Assembly: GCA_027574665.1 (NCBI GenBank)
Contig: CM050657.1
Coordinates: forward strand, 17,475,700 to 17,539,699
From: Rhynochetos jubatus
Lineage: Eukaryota > Chordata > Aves > Eurypygiformes > Rhynochetidae
Length of the DNA stretch: 64,000 nucleotides
Direction: 5' to 3'
The notes under the pieces: generated by a model
What the model was told of the DNA's origin: nothing
Seen by the model: the letters and a program-made list of their open reading frames with translations, nothing else
The model's database searches: none
Shown here: piece by piece, positions 1-14,200 of the stretch
Layout: each line of letters starts with the position of its first letter
Numbering within the stretch: position 1 is the first letter of the stretch
Position numbers and translations under genes: made by a program

Positions 1-3000
1 GGACTCCCCTCCACACACTCCTCCTGTGGGTATAATTATGGTGTTTGACTTTTAAATCTCTACATGTTCCAGCACGATGATGACTGGAATAATAATAATT
101 GTAAAATCTGATGTTACCTAGCAATGATGCAGTTTATGCCTTACCAGTGTGTTCTAATGTTATGCCTAATAAAAGATGACAAGACTTGCTTTAAGTCTTA
201 ATCCATCAGCAACACTATAATCTACTCAGGTAGGCTGTATTTTCCTTCCTGTACAAATAAATAGCATAAAAATTGGATCATTGAGAGAAACTTTGAAGCA
301 GTGTTCTGGGAACAGTTACTGTGTATGCTGGTTTCCTTTCGTCCTCCATACCTGGCCCAGCTTCAAGAAGTGCCTCTTTGCTGAGGAATCTCAGGTTGTC
401 ATAATTGGGGATGATTTTTCTTTGAAGAGAGAGTTCACCTTTTCCCTCTGTGCTGAGAGGGAGGTGCACATCAGGGACTGGGATACCAGCTGCAGCTTCC
501 ACAGGCATGTTTGGCCTCTGTGTGGGCCCATGGCCAAGGGTGAGGTGCAAGATACTTATGCTTTTTCACCCCCATTTCTTGATATTTAGTTGGCCAACCT
601 GTCTGGGCAAGGACTGCCCCCTCTCCTGTGCAGGTAGTAAAGCAAAATGAAAATGGAGCAGCAGCCAGCCTTTTGTCAATGATGGCCACTTACTTATGGT
701 TGTGGGTGAGAAGAATACTGAATGGAGAGGAAGAACGTTTGCACCCTGAAAGCCTCAGTGCCTTCGCACAGGGATGGCTCCACAGCATGGCCAATAATGT
801 GGAATGTTGGTTTAGAGTAGGTAGAGGAGAACAGGGAGGAAGAGGGAGAGTGTGCCAAGGAAGGGATGGGCATGGTGCCTCCTCCTCCTCCAGCATAAAT
901 GATGGGTTTGGATGCCCTGGACTTTTCCTCCCTGGTGCAGCAGAGGAATGAAACTCGGTTTCATGCACAGACTCGCAGCTTGCAAACCTGCTACAGGGCA
1001 TGGCGCCTTCCTTGCTTTCCTCCAAAAGCTGTTGCACTGCTTGAAAAACATGAATGACCGTGAAGAAACAGCCAAGTCTGTCATGTCTGTGTTTAGCTGG
1101 GTTTATTAGCTTAGCTTGGTGGGATTATTCTTTAAAGTTACAGACAGTAACTTCACGTGTCACCAGTGTGATCTAGTCACTGCAGAGCTCCAGCTCCTGT
1201 TATTGGCTCCCAGAACCTAAGATATAATTTTGGAGAAGCATATCAGTGGTCAATTAATTTTTCCAACCCTTAAGCTTGAAATATCTATGTTTGTTTGACC
1301 TTCCAGTTCAGTCAGAGTTGGCGTGAGTTCAGCCTCCTGCTAAATGGATACTTCCTATTGATTTCACTCAGACTTACACCATTTTGGACCTATTTAAAAG
1401 GCATTCCTTCAGCTTTCTGAGGTTTATAAATTGAAGTATTGTAAGGCTGCCAGGTGTGGTTTACCTGGACAAGATACTGCAAGTGAAAGATCTTTGTGTG
1501 GATGTTTCTTGGCAAATAATAATGTTCATGTGGTAAGGTTGGATCCTGGGTTAGGGGTCAAATACCTGTGGCAGTCTGGGCCATCAGTTGGTAGCTTTGT
1601 CTCAATTTTCATTTGTGTGTTTCTGCTAGAATGGAACTGGTCAAAATGTTTTGGCTAATACCCAAATGCTGAAAATTTTCAATAAAGTTTCCGTCTCCTG
1701 ATGGGGAGTGGGAAAAATGAGATTAGTCTTTCTCATTTAAAAACCAAGGGTTTTCTTGAGTTTTCCATATGGAAAAGATGTTGGTTTTCTGGCATGCTCC
1801 TTTCAGCATGGAATCTTTGCATGGTATCTTCACACTCTCCAGGAACTGGCTGCATTTCAGTAGCAAAAAGATACACAGATCATTTAGTATGCTCTGTGTT
1901 GTACCTACCTTTGTACAGGGTAAGGGGAGCTGACAGGTTAGAGTAAAATGAGTGGTGTTAAGGCCAGTATGTAGAGACAACTGTCCTGCAACACATCATT
2001 TCTCTTTGTGGTTTTTTTTTGTTTGTTTGTTTTACTCTATTTTTTTTTTAAAGCTGTTGGATTCAATGAGGCTTCAAACTGTGAAGTTACAGCAGTAGTT
2101 ACATACTTAGCCTATTTAATCTTCTTGCATTTTTAGCGTAATTCTACCTTCTCAAACACAACTATAAAAATCTACTTACACTATTTCTCCATTTCAATAT
2201 GTGCCTTTAATCTTTTCTCCAATGACTCACTTTTAAATTGGAACAAGACATTATTGTGTGTATTTATTTCATTCCTTTGGTGAATTTTGAAGCCTCACTA
2301 AGAATGACATTTTGTGCTTCTAAGAATTATAGAGTATTTTCCTCTTATTTTTAATCTATCATGCCATGGTTTGATCAGTCATTCTTTACAGCCGTTACTA
2401 CAATCCCTTCGTCATCGATTTGTCCTGAATACAAGGTGGCTTACTTAATTATCCTTCTTCCAATTCAAGTTTTCTCATCCACACAACCTAGGCAAGCTGT
2501 CCAGCAGATGGGAAAGTTGCCTTCATGACTTCAACACAGGCTTTTCCTTTTGTGCCTTCAGTACCTGTAAGGCTGTAACTGAAGGAGTGTGAAATCCTTC
2601 AAAAACTGCCCCCTTATTGATAGGAGCCTTGTTTCGTGTTTGCAATTTGCACTATTTATGTTTTCTCGTGGCAACAGAGTCCTGCTGATCACTAAACACC
2701 TACAGATGGCATCCTGAGTCTGCCTAGCCCTTAGAATGGCTGTAAAGTCCATACCCAGACAATTTTTCAGCACCGTTTTCCAAAGTGTTCAAATAGGTCT
2801 GCTTGACTCTTTTTTTAATTAAGCTTCTGAGATCTTTTAATCACTTACTTTGATGGGCTTTTTTCATATCTTACAGTAAAATACATGCTCACTCTTAGAA
2901 TTACATATCTCAAAGAAAGGCTTAAAATTCAATTTAAGATGGCACTTATCAAACAGTATGTTTGCCAAATGCGACAAGATTATTAAGCAAAGCTTAATTA

Positions 3001-5195
3001 CGTTGTTTGGCCAAGTAATTTGTGCATTATGCTGTAGGAGCTCAGTAAAGTTTTCATCAATGTTATTTAATATATAGTGACCAACCATTGTTGTAGTTGT
3101 ATCAGACTGATGGGTTTTCTACTGCTTGGAGCAAGATTTCACAGTGCAAAAGATGTGAAAATGGTAACTTCTTATTCTTGTTGAATAGCTCCACTGTGGA
3201 GAAAGACTCTGGTCTTTATGTTCTTTAAAAAGCCATGTAATAGCAAGGAGCTGCTGGGAGCTACACGTCAGCTGTCTCGTTTTGGAATAAATGTGATTTT
3301 AGGAAATGAGCAAAAGATTAGGATACCTAATTAAACACTAGATAGGTAATGGTTGATCTGCTTTGCTCCATGATGAGCTGTAAGGTCTTGTAAGCTTTGA
3401 AAGTTGCTCTCTGAACTCTCATATAGAATATATTTAAATACGAAGTGTGACCTGGCAGAATGAACAGGAGGAGGGGGTGTGATCAGTATGGGTTGGGTAA
3501 GGTATTGTGTTTTTGCACAAAATGGTATTTTCCAAAACACTAAAGGGACTCAGAGGCCTTAGTCTCACTGTAGAAGATGATTTAAGTATGTGAACTGAAG
3601 TGTATTGTCTTCTAAATGAAACTGGACTTCTGATTGCTTGAAGGCCAGATCTGCAAAGGAATTCATATGTTTATTATAATTTTCATGAATACAAAGCTAA
3701 CCAGGATGCTGCCTTCTGTTGATTTCAAATTGCTTTTCTAAATCATTGTAGCTGTTCTCCTTTAGATTTTACTCCACCTACTAAAAAGCTTTACTATTTT
3801 GGCTAAACATCTTTGCAATGTAAGGGCATTTACTTAACACACTTGTTCCTGTGAAAGACTTAGCATTTTGCACTCCATTTTCAGGACAGAAAAAAACCAA
3901 AACAACCCTTAGATTGTCTTTATGGAGTTCCTTGCCTTTTTTAATCTGTGCATTTTAAGATTCACAGGCAGTATAAGATATTTAAAAGTCCTCATTATTC
4001 TGTGTTTGTCAGCTTTGAACTATCTTTGCCATTAGCTTCTAAATGATCTAAGTCTTTCTATAACTGACTGGAGTGTTCCTCATTTACTGTTCCCCAGGCT
4101 TTAACACCATCAATTTAGAAGTACTTCTTAATTTGCTTCCTGTTCTAACGCTTTTTATGTTCTGGGCCAGCTTTCTCTCTCTGTTCTGTCATTTGTGGCA
4201 TTACAGGTATTTACTATTGACCTTGAATTAGTGTTGTATTTAAAAAAGCAAAACCAAACCAACCCCCTAATTTCCAGTGAGAAGAACCTGCGTGGTCTTC
4301 ATTGTACAGTGATAGAATGATATTTGACTGTTTGAGACATGAACCTTTCTGCCATCCTCTGCCTCCAAACTTCTCCACGCTCCAGGAGCTTCTGCTGGCC
4401 TTGCCAGCAGTACAACTCTAAGTGCAGAAATTCTGTTGAAGACCACTTGTTTACCAAAACCTAGCCTGATGTCCCTTTTACCCAGCTTGCCTTCGCTCCT
4501 GGACTAGGCTGACCTCCTGTTGTAAATGATGCTGTTATAGGTCAGTCAGTGTGGGCAGGACACAGTGGTGATATGCAGGTAGAATTTGCTTGCTTTGCCT
4601 TACCTGGCCAACCTCTCCCTGCATTTCTGCATCCCTTCTTGTGTCTCCACAAGAGTTAATTTCCCTCTTTGGGGAAAGAAGGCTCTCCTTAAGTCGACAG
4701 ATTTATACTAAATGAAGATCAACAATATTTGCTTCCATCCCTGGCTGGATACTGTTGCTGAAAGGTAAGATCTTGCCAACACAAGGAAGATAAAGGCAAG
4801 ATTCAGGAGGTACCTTAGTGAAGGATCAGTGGTTTTTATCCACCATAAAAATGGGCTGTCAATGAACACCACAGATCATAGGCTGTTGAGCCTGATACAA
4901 GGGTTATGTGGGTTAAAGAGAGGGAAGAACATTGTGAAGTAGGATTTCTGCTTTCCTCCTGTGCTGTACTAGCTATTCTTCACGGTGGATGTGGGCTACA
5001 GTTAGCCTTTGACTGCTAGGTGATACAATGGTCTCTTCTAATTCGAACTCTTAAATCTCAGCAGCCTGTAAAGATAAGAGTGAATGTTTACTTTGCCACC
5101 AAGCTGGGCAGCTTGCATGAGTCTGAGGTTTTGCATTGCTATGGTGTGACTATTAATTGCTTGCATTAAGAATAAGATATGTTACAGGAGCTAAA
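1..5195. other. Non-coding AT-rich DNA, no gene seen
   Basis: No recognisable exon or RNA gene. It contains a (CCT)n run at 878-891, a T-rich (GTTT)n patch at 2011-2050 and one copy of the old repeat motif at 1342-1385 (CCTATTGATTTCACTCAG). Two pseudo-exons with acceptable splice sites (1860-1919 plus, 4607-4669 minus) were seen but have no support beyond short open frames. Confidence 0.6.
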
Positions 5196-5280
5196 CAAAG
5201 AGACAAGTCCTTGCTCTGCAGAGCTCACTGTAGATCAAGAGCTGCAAGTAACAAGGGAGCAGGAAAGAGAATGAGATCTG
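5196..5280 (+). repeat. Ancient amniote interspersed repeat remnant
   Basis: AGAGACAAGTCCTTGCTCTG followed by CAGAGCTCACTGTAGATCAA resembles a common old repeat motif in reptile, bird and mammal genomes (acAGtCCcTGCcctgAaGAGCTcACaaTCTA), followed by a purine-rich stretch with AACAAGGGAGCAGGAAAGAG. I recognise the pattern but cannot assign it to a named family. It contains the perfect 12-base palindrome GCTCTGCAGAGC at 5213-5224. Confidence 0.42.
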
Positions 5281-8200
5281 CTGAGGATTGTGGAGCCAAA
5301 AGGCAAAGCTGACAGCTCTTCAGCTGCTTAATTGATAGGGTGGCAGCGATTTGTATCTATTACAGCAGAAAGTGTTTCCATGGTTTTCCTTATTTCACTT
5401 AGTATAACTTTTTCTAACAGCTAACCACGAGTCTTGCAATACTGAGAAAATTGCATGACAATTAGGAGTAATCCTACAGTAAATACTATTTTGCACCAGT
5501 TTAAGGTTTTTTACTTCTTGCAAAAATACACCAGCAATTAAAAAATTCCAGTCAACTTTTTCCCAAAACAAAGTAAAAATATTGAATATGGTGAATTTTT
5601 GTCTTTTTCCCCCAAGATAGCTCCCAAAACAATTCATCTGTAGGAAAGACGTATAGTAAACCAAACTGCGAGTAGTGGCACTGTCCACTAATTTTTACCT
5701 GAGCGCAGTTTGTTGACAACCTTCTGATTAAACTTTCCTACTTCCTCCTTTTCAGCCCAATTTAAATCAAAATATCGACAGAAACAATTTCTGTGAGGAA
5801 AATGGAAAAGTTCGTAGTGTAGTTGAAGTTGCATAGCCTTTCCCATTAATGTGCCTGCATGTTCATTCAATTTATGTATTATTTATCTTACCCCTAAGGT
5901 GTAACATGAATAACATTTGTAAGGCATTCCTACTAGACTTCTTGCGTATTGTGGAGACGGAATATTCTAAATAGGACCCCAAGTTTCACACAGTGATTTA
6001 CCGTGACAAGGTCACAATTATAGTTGTACACAAATAAAACACTGTCATGATAGGCACGTATCCCACTTATGGGAAAGCTGCTCGGAGGATCAGCATAGCT
6101 CTGTAGATGGACTCATGTGAGCTGTGTTTCCAGCCTTGGCAAAAAGCTTTTCCTTCACCTTGAGCTGATCACCGCTCTCTGTCTTCATTTTTACTCCTAC
6201 CTTTCTCTGCTTTGATATTTTGCCTGAACACATTAGTGCTGGGACTATCTGCTTGTGCTTACACCCATGCTGTGATCCTACTCCCTTTAACCTTTGCTGT
6301 GACCTCTTGGCACAATGCTAATGGAAACAGTGAATAGTCACACCTTCCCTTTTAGCAGGGCTGCAGGACTGCTAATCAGCTGCATCCCTCGACATGTCAG
6401 CATCCTTGTGAGATACAAGCCAGCATCCCCCAGGTGCAAAGTGGCATGCCCCCACTGCTGTTATCACCTCTGCGCCAGGGTGTCTAAAGCAGAAATGCAG
6501 TGGCACCGCGGGAATTAAACCTCACACCTTTCAAAGGGCACTCTGTCCTGCCTGGGAGAAGAGATCAGCTCGGGAGAGGCAGGGCAAGCAGTGATTTCTC
6601 TCCTCGAAAACATTGCTTTTCTTTTTAAAAGTAAAAAAAGTAAGTTTGAAAAGGCAGTAGAATAGGTGGGGCTATAACAGGTAAGAGCCAAACTACCGGT
6701 AGCTGAAGAATGTGTTTGTTCAGCCTGCAGCTGCCCCGTGTAGCCTATGCTGCAAACTCCCTGCTCAGGAATGATCATTAAAGGACGTGCCCTTGTGCGT
6801 GTGTGAAGCCAGCTGATGGGAGCAAGACTGTATTGGATGAAGTGCAAACCAGCAGTGCCAGGAGCAAGAGCAGTGAAGATGTCTGCTGATTTTGGTGGTC
6901 CTGCTTCCCTCTCCAAGCAGTGACCCATACAGGAGCAGGTTTCTTCTTTGCTGGCCCATCCTCTGGGAAAGCAGAAAATGCTCCTTGTGAGCCAGTGCCA
7001 GAAGAAGGTACTGCACACCACTGGCATCACAGCTGGAGAAGGGCAAAGACTTGTTCTGGTAAACAGGCCAGGGAGTTTGAAGAGAAAGGAGAAGGGCCTG
7101 TAGCTGTATTTTTCCTTACTGCTGACTGCAGGTATGACACAAGCCCCGGGCTGAAGAGCTCTCCCAATAATGCACAAGTATCTCCACCAGAAGCAACAAG
7201 GTTACTTCAGATTTATGCCCGTGTTCCCAGGAGATAACTATGTTTTTCAATCATCTGTAAGAACTATCACTGCAATGCTACTGAGCTCATAAAAAGGATA
7301 AAATGTAAATATTATTGAAGCCTACCACAGCACAGGCATGAGGGTGATATTAAAGGAGTTTTTTTATCAGTAGCCTCTCCAAAGATGTATATCTGCTCAT
7401 CAATGCCTTTGATAAATTAAATACATAAAATCTTTACATGAGACATAACAGAAAGTCATGAACAATATCAGTATTCAGACAGTATTAGTGACATTCAGCA
7501 TGACGAACGGCGTAGGAAGCTGGTTGTCAAAGCCCTGCGATAGTGAAAAGGGCTCCGTTCACGGTACGAAGATATTACTTATCTCTCTTCAAGTCTGAAA
7601 GGCTGCTAAAAAAATCCCTTACATATTTTTGTATTCACATTAGTCATCAGTGTGCCATTAAAGCGCTCGATGTTTTGTTTCTATTGCTCTTGATGAGGAT
7701 AGGTGGGAGAAGTCCAGCCTCTCCTCTCCACCCCATTCCTCCAACAAACAAAAAGACTCAAACCTGAGTGGCTGCAACTATGGGTTTTTATTTTTTAAAC
7801 AGTGCTAAACACAAAGCAGTGTTCAGCATTTTCTAAGAGAAATTTGCAGACATCAATGTTAAATTCAGAATCTATTTGAGAATTACTACAAATGGCTTAT
7901 CTCCACAGATGGAAGCATCCTCTGTTTGGGAGTTCAGACCTGAATCTGCACATCTTCTGTCCTGAACTAGCTGTAAAAAGGGAAAGCCTGAGCATTTTGA
8001 GATTTTGTATAATGAAACAACAGACTCATCAGGGTTTATCTTTTGTTTACTTCAGGATGCTTGGAGATTAGAAAGCTCCCAAAAGCACAGGAACCAATAT
8101 TGTAGGCTAGGCAAGGGATCTAGGTGTTTAAGTTCTGTTGGTTTTAATGGGAGATTGATACCTTAGCATCTCTGTACATCAGGACTAAGGTGCTACACGA

Positions 8201-11200
8201 TGTGCATCTTATCAAACAAGTGCACGGGGCAGGTATGTACATCATACGAGGTGTCCACGTGGTACCTGGAGGAGTGAGGGAGGGAATATGGCCAACAGCA
8301 TTCAGCATGTCTGTGGCAGGACCTGCCCTGGATCTGGGCTTCACAAATGACTTGACACCTGAGGTGTTAGGGTTAAGCTTCAGCACAGTAAACTGAGGGG
8401 CCTGGTTTCCATATGAACATGAGGGTTATCTCCATGCCAGAGTTGGTGCAGGAGAAGCTATAAATACATCTGTTACTGAATTGTCATTCAGGAGGGTTAG
8501 GCGAAGTTGCAGTGTGAAAGATGCTTGATACCAGATTCCTCTTGCAGTCCCTCTGGGTTGTTAGCAGCATCACGGCTATTTTATCTATCCAGTGTTGTTG
8601 CTCAAGGTCTGTGGAACATGCCCATTGAATCAGAAAGAGACAGAAGAGAATAACAGGGCAAACAGCACTGTGTGCTCTGCCAACCTGCAGCTGTGACCTT
8701 CCTGTTTACTATATTTTTTTTTTTACATTTGTTAAAGGAACGAAGCAGCAAATCACCAACAATAACAGAAAAATCAATACCCGCCTCTGCTTCTTTTGTG
8801 AGATCTGGAACATGGCCTCAATCTGTCAGACTGAATTACAGAGACTGTGGGTGTCAGCAAGGGCTCAAACAAATAGACCTGCCATGCTGCTCATTGATAA
8901 AAGGCTTAGGTCTGTACCAGTGTCACCATTACCGCTGCTTCCAAAAGGCATGGAGGGAACACTAACCTTTCAGATGAAAGGTGGGTTATGGAGCAATGCA
9001 GGTGTTCACTTACACTTTGCATGTAAAATTGCACTAATCGCCAGGAAAAAAAGGTAAACAGTTTGACAAATACAAGGCTCTGGGGCATTACCTTGCTAAT
9101 GGATGTAAAATCAAATGGATGTATTTGAATGGAAGGTGATATATCAATGGACGAATGTCATCCTAAAACAGGCCATTGATCCACTGGCTGAGAATCCAGT
9201 GTTTGACAAAGGTCAATGCATCAGAGAAAGGAGCAACCTCTTCCAAACTCATCATTTTCCCAGGCAACAGTAAAAGGCTGTATCAGTATAAAGAGGAAAG
9301 CTTCCTTCTGACTCCAGATGGTAATTAGTTTATACCCTGGAGCATGAAGATTAACATCCCTTATCGCTTTTAATTTTGCCAGTGGATCTTAAGCTACTGC
9401 AATGAGCTTTTAAATCTTTGAGTAATATACCATGTGATTTTCGTCTAATAAAAAGGAGCTGGTGTGGAAGTCCAGCATGGTCTTTGTGTTGTCCCACAGC
9501 TGTTTCTGCAATCAGGCCAGGCAGGATAGCTGCTCATGCAGGTGGAGGAAGAGGAGTGTGACCAGCAGTGCTGTGGGGAGTAGATCCAGAGAAATGGAAA
9601 GTTAGCATAGGAGTTTTATAGGTACAAAAACAATCTTACAAATAGAGCTGAGCATAACCTCACTATTACATTTACTAGGAGAGATGATTAGACCACCTTC
9701 AGTTTTTCTTATTTAGAGATGCTTGACACCATGAAATGTAGCACAGTGCAGTTTCATGAGTAATAAAGGTTGCCCTGATGAGTTTATATGGCAAGCTGCA
9801 ACCCACAGAGCAGTGCAGAGCCTGGGTTGTGTGCTGTGTAAATAGCTGCTTTGCTTCCAGAGTTGCCTGGCTTTTATGTCCTGCCAGGCAGGGGCTCAGG
9901 TCCTGGCTTCCATGCCCCTCTCACCCCAGGCTGGGGTAGGAATTACCACCTCAGTGCCCCCTGTGCCCATTGTTCCCAGTTCAGTAAGACATTGCTGGCT
10001 TGCCCCAACCTTCATTCCTGTTGTGGGGTAGACCGAACTGCCCATCCTACTCCAGAAGTCCACCCAGACTTCTGTGAAGGTCTTCAGCTTGTTGACTCTG
10101 CTTCTCGCCATTCCTTCCTTGGCCTCTCCTTTTCTCCGTTAGGTTTCTTACCTCTGTCTGCTTTTCAAGCATCTTCTAAGCCTCTGTCTTTTAAGAGTGT
10201 TAAGGCTAATCCAGGGAGACAACAACCAACAGCTCCCGTAAGGTCTTTCTGCAGAACAATACCTCCTGTTTCATCTTTTGTAACTAAGATGTTCCCTTAC
10301 CACTTTATTTCAGAACGTGCTTTGAGGATACGACTATCGCTAGATCCCACATAAAAAAAGGACACAGAAAATATGATCTCGTTCTTCCCCAGCTCTGAGT
10401 AGGCAGCAGTTAATTTCACAGGCTGTTAATAAACTATGTTCAAAGAGAAAAAGTCTTTCCTTTAATCTGTATCAGCCTTTGCAGCCTTTCTAATTTCATG
10501 AAATGTCTCCTTATTCTGGTCCTGTACTATTGGTAGAACAAGAAAATCTAAGGGGCTTGGATTGTTCATTATTTCATATGCCTTTGTCATTCTACATCTA
10601 TGTATGCAGCGATGAAATATTGTTAATAAGGGAGCAGAAGCCTTTTGTTGAGGAGAGGACCTGATCGCAATAGACACGTAACTAATAATGTATGTGGTTA
10701 AGATTGTCATTTGGACCAAGGCTAACACCTGAGAAAGCACTGAGCATACTGTTTCTCGAGATGAAAAGAGCCAAAGCCATAAAGGAAGCAAAATAAAGAT
10801 GACCATCCAAGAACAGTTAAAAAAAAAAAAATCCCTCTGTTTGAGATTGTATTCACTTCTATACCAAATGCCCCCATTTTTGCCTTTCTTGTTTCAATTC
10901 TCAGTATAGCAGCAGTGCCGTCTGAGGGCTTATTCTTGCAGGAACCTTGTTTTCAAGACTCTTATGGTAATGTGTGCTCTGACAAAGTGCAAAAGTCTTG
11001 GTGATTTCACATATTCAACAGATCTAGACAAGTCTCTGAACTCCTGTGTGACTGAACCAAACCTGAATTTGCAACCTTCGTTACTGACCTGATTCAGCTT
11101 CCTATGAAGTCAGCTGGAGTCTTTCCACTTAAGTCAGCATGACCATTTAGAGGCTAATAGGCTTGTATAGGTTTGTACTAACTTGCTTTTTGGGTAGCAT

Positions 11201-14200
11201 GATTAGAAATGTTTCTACACGGACCCAAGAGAGGAAATGACAAGCAGTAGATATTTAAAATACTACATGCCAAAAGATCATACAGTCTGAGAGTGCTTAG
11301 ATTTTCACAGAAGGCTATGGTTAAAAGTCAGGCATCACATCAAAGGAAATTTGAGTGTATAGTTTCTACCCTGAGATTCCCCAAATCCTGTCCTGACTGG
11401 AGCTGAAGTGGAAATCAGATCACACTGCTCCCTGAAACCCAATCTGGTACAGCTTTAGTCAGTTGTAAACCATATTTTCTATGGAGATACAGACATCTAC
11501 GGCAAATGAGGATCTGGCTGTTATTGTTAGAAATACATCTGGCTAGAAACTGAAATACCTGTTTGAAACCTGCATGTAGAAAAAGTCAGAAAACAGACCA
11601 CTGTGAAGTGTTGGGGAAACTCCTCTGCATAACCAGAGCCCAGGCACTGTTCAGTCCCAGGTCCTGCAGCCTAATTTGCAAAGAAATGAAAGAAAATAGC
11701 ATTTAGGAAAGTAGGGCTGCCAGATTGGTGGGCAGTCAGCCCGGCAGGTCGGTTGCTGGCATCTAGCAGACAGGATGCTCGCTGTGTTTCTGCTGTACAC
11801 TTTCCCGGTTTACCTTGTTATCGTAATCAACAGCTTTCTGCAAAGAGCTTTTGTTTCAGTGACCCAGTATTGTCTGTTGGTATAATGGTCTCCCCAGCTC
11901 TGTTTCTGCTGCAGTGCTGCTTTCAGACAGTGAAGTTTCCTGCTGAAGTTGTGTGAGACGCAACTGGCAGTCTTTCAGGCACAGCTACGGAGGCAAAAGC
12001 TGTTTCACTTGGTCGTTGCCTGCTACTCATTTGCCAAAGTCTTATCAGGCATTATAATGTCAGCAGAAAGCCAGGCATGTACTCAGCCTGTCATCTCAGG
12101 GATTCACTAAGGATCGGCTTTGGAAAAGGATTATGCTGAATTTTCTTTTCATCTGTATTTATGAATTTTTTTGCTTGGTTTTGCACTGTGCCAATCTTGT
12201 GCTTGCCAAGGGGGAATATGAACTGCAACATTCTTTTTGCCAGCTATTTCCTGAATACCTGTGGTAACAGTTTCCAAGGGGCTCTGCGATTTAGTTGTTC
12301 ATCTAAATGGAAAAGTATTGCAGCAGCAGTGCTCACAGCAAACTGAAGGGAATCGAAGGAGAGCGAAGTTGCTACAAATTGAAGAGCTAGGAAAATATGA
12401 CTTACCCTTCTCTGGAAAATAAGCCACAACACATAGCAGATCCTTTTAAATGAAGCATACAAATATGTAAATGCCTGTGTGGCTGCATGCCTTACAGAAT
12501 TGTTTTGTGAGCACAGTTTCCATTGGCAAAGACGTGTGCCTTACATGAGCCACAGTCAATTAGTTTGAGAAGAGTAATGGCAAGGCAGAGTTATGCGCTA
12601 GGCATGTGTCCATAGCTGTTTTCTATGCGGTATTGATGTAAGATCTCAGTAGCTCAAGAATAGCAAACAAAATTCATATTCACCATGTGCAGCACTTTGA
12701 ATAATTCACAATCCAAACTATTTTTCCCTGCACACCAGGTAAGGTGGTAAACAGCTAATCGGAAGTCTCCTATACAGGAAGGCCAGCCAGGTGACAGGAC
12801 GCATCAAGGATGTGTGAGACACACCAGGATTATTTTGTGTAGCAAAAGGGAACTAGAAAGAGTTGCTGCTCTCATTCACCCACAAAGGCGTTTGAAGTCA
12901 AGCAACTTCTTAGTTACTCCTTGCTGTGGTCTGTGGCTCCACGAATAAATCTGTGGCACAGAGCTTGGGAGAGCTGTGGTTTCACTCGTGCCTCTGCTTG
13001 TTTTTAAGGAGGTCACTTCATCTGTTTCCTTTTCCACCTTTTGTAGATTAAGTAGAAAACCTCCATAGGCTGAATATTGTCCTGCCATCGGTGCCGTTAA
13101 GTGGCTTCTCAGAAGATGGGTGCAGTACTATTTAGGCTAAAATCCCTTCACGTCAGGCTTGACTGACAAGCAGAGATTGAGTCCTGAGAGCCAAAGCTGG
13201 GCCCTAGGCAGGTGTAACTCTGCCTAGCTGCAGGTATCCAGTGGAGATGCCAAATGGTCAGTGAAGATGATACACCAAGTGTCTTCGGGGAAAGCTGAGC
13301 GGGAAGTGGGGCAATGGGAATATGTCACAAGGAGTGACACAGGCTGAGCGCTGGTCTCTCTGTAGCTGTTTGCTGTGTGGAGTGGTAAAAAAGCAAGGGT
13401 CGCTTGTGTGGGGCAAGTTTACGACAGCAGTGTATTTTGACAATCTTAGAAGTGGATTGTCTGTAATATCAATGTGGTGTGATAATTTGTAGTCCACAGG
13501 GCTATGGAACCCTCTGTCCCCTTTCATCCCCTGAAAAAGAAAACCATGAGAGCACAAGTAATGACTTTTTGCTGGCAATCGATTGCAGCATGGCTTTTCA
13601 CGTGTTTCTGTCCTGCCTTCAGCTGCTGTGGCTTTGGTGGCGCAGCAATTAGCTTCCTGCAGAATAATTGAATCCAGAAATGTTTTAGTTTTTGGTTTGG
13701 TGGTTTCTCCCCCCTCCCCCCCTCTTCTAGTTGCTATTTTAAAAACAACAAATGATTTTGTTCTTGGTGCAGCTTAACAAAATCCCAGTCACCCAGCAAC
13801 CCAATGTTTGGCAGGTAAAGTGCTGGACACGAGCAGAGAGAAAACCTCCAGGCAATCACAGAACTATTGCTCTGCTCAGGTTCAGCAGAGACTGGAGAGA
13901 GCTGGTGGCCAATGGGCAAGGGGTCTGCTGCCTGGCACACAGGAATGGGGTCCAGGCAATGCTGTCCGGTGCCAGCTGTGCCCTTCCACTTGCTGCAATG
14001 TTGTTCTGACAGCAGGTAGCTGCAGTGAATATAAGCCAAACAGGGAGCAAATGCATGCATAGTAAACCTCAGGAAGATATTTTAGCAACTAATTTGTTCT
14101 CTCTGGGAGAAGATTTACTCAGAGGCTCGGTACAGCTGAGAGTGGTTTGAGGTGGTGGGAGAGAGACAACCACTTCCTTGCACTGACTCAGGCCTCACCA

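Noticed and set aside
4607..4669. 63-base minus-strand segment with a good acceptor and donor CCAG|GTAAGG
   Set aside because: It is open in two frames, as short segments often are, and it cannot be joined in frame to the candidate exon at 5699-5790.
6515..7177. Longest open frame, 220 codons, minus strand
   Set aside because: It lies in a locally GC-richer patch, and its translation has no domain or consistent composition. An overlapping plus frame at 6920-7237 looks equally random. Length alone is not enough.
9851..10354. 167-codon plus-strand frame
   Set aside because: It begins at TTG, not ATG, is Ser/Pro/Phe-rich as expected from pyrimidine-rich DNA, and shows no recognisable motif.
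10462..10806. 114-codon minus frame with a hydrophobic start and a hydrophilic end
   Set aside because: It looks protein-like, but frames of this length are expected more than ten times in this window and no family is recognised.
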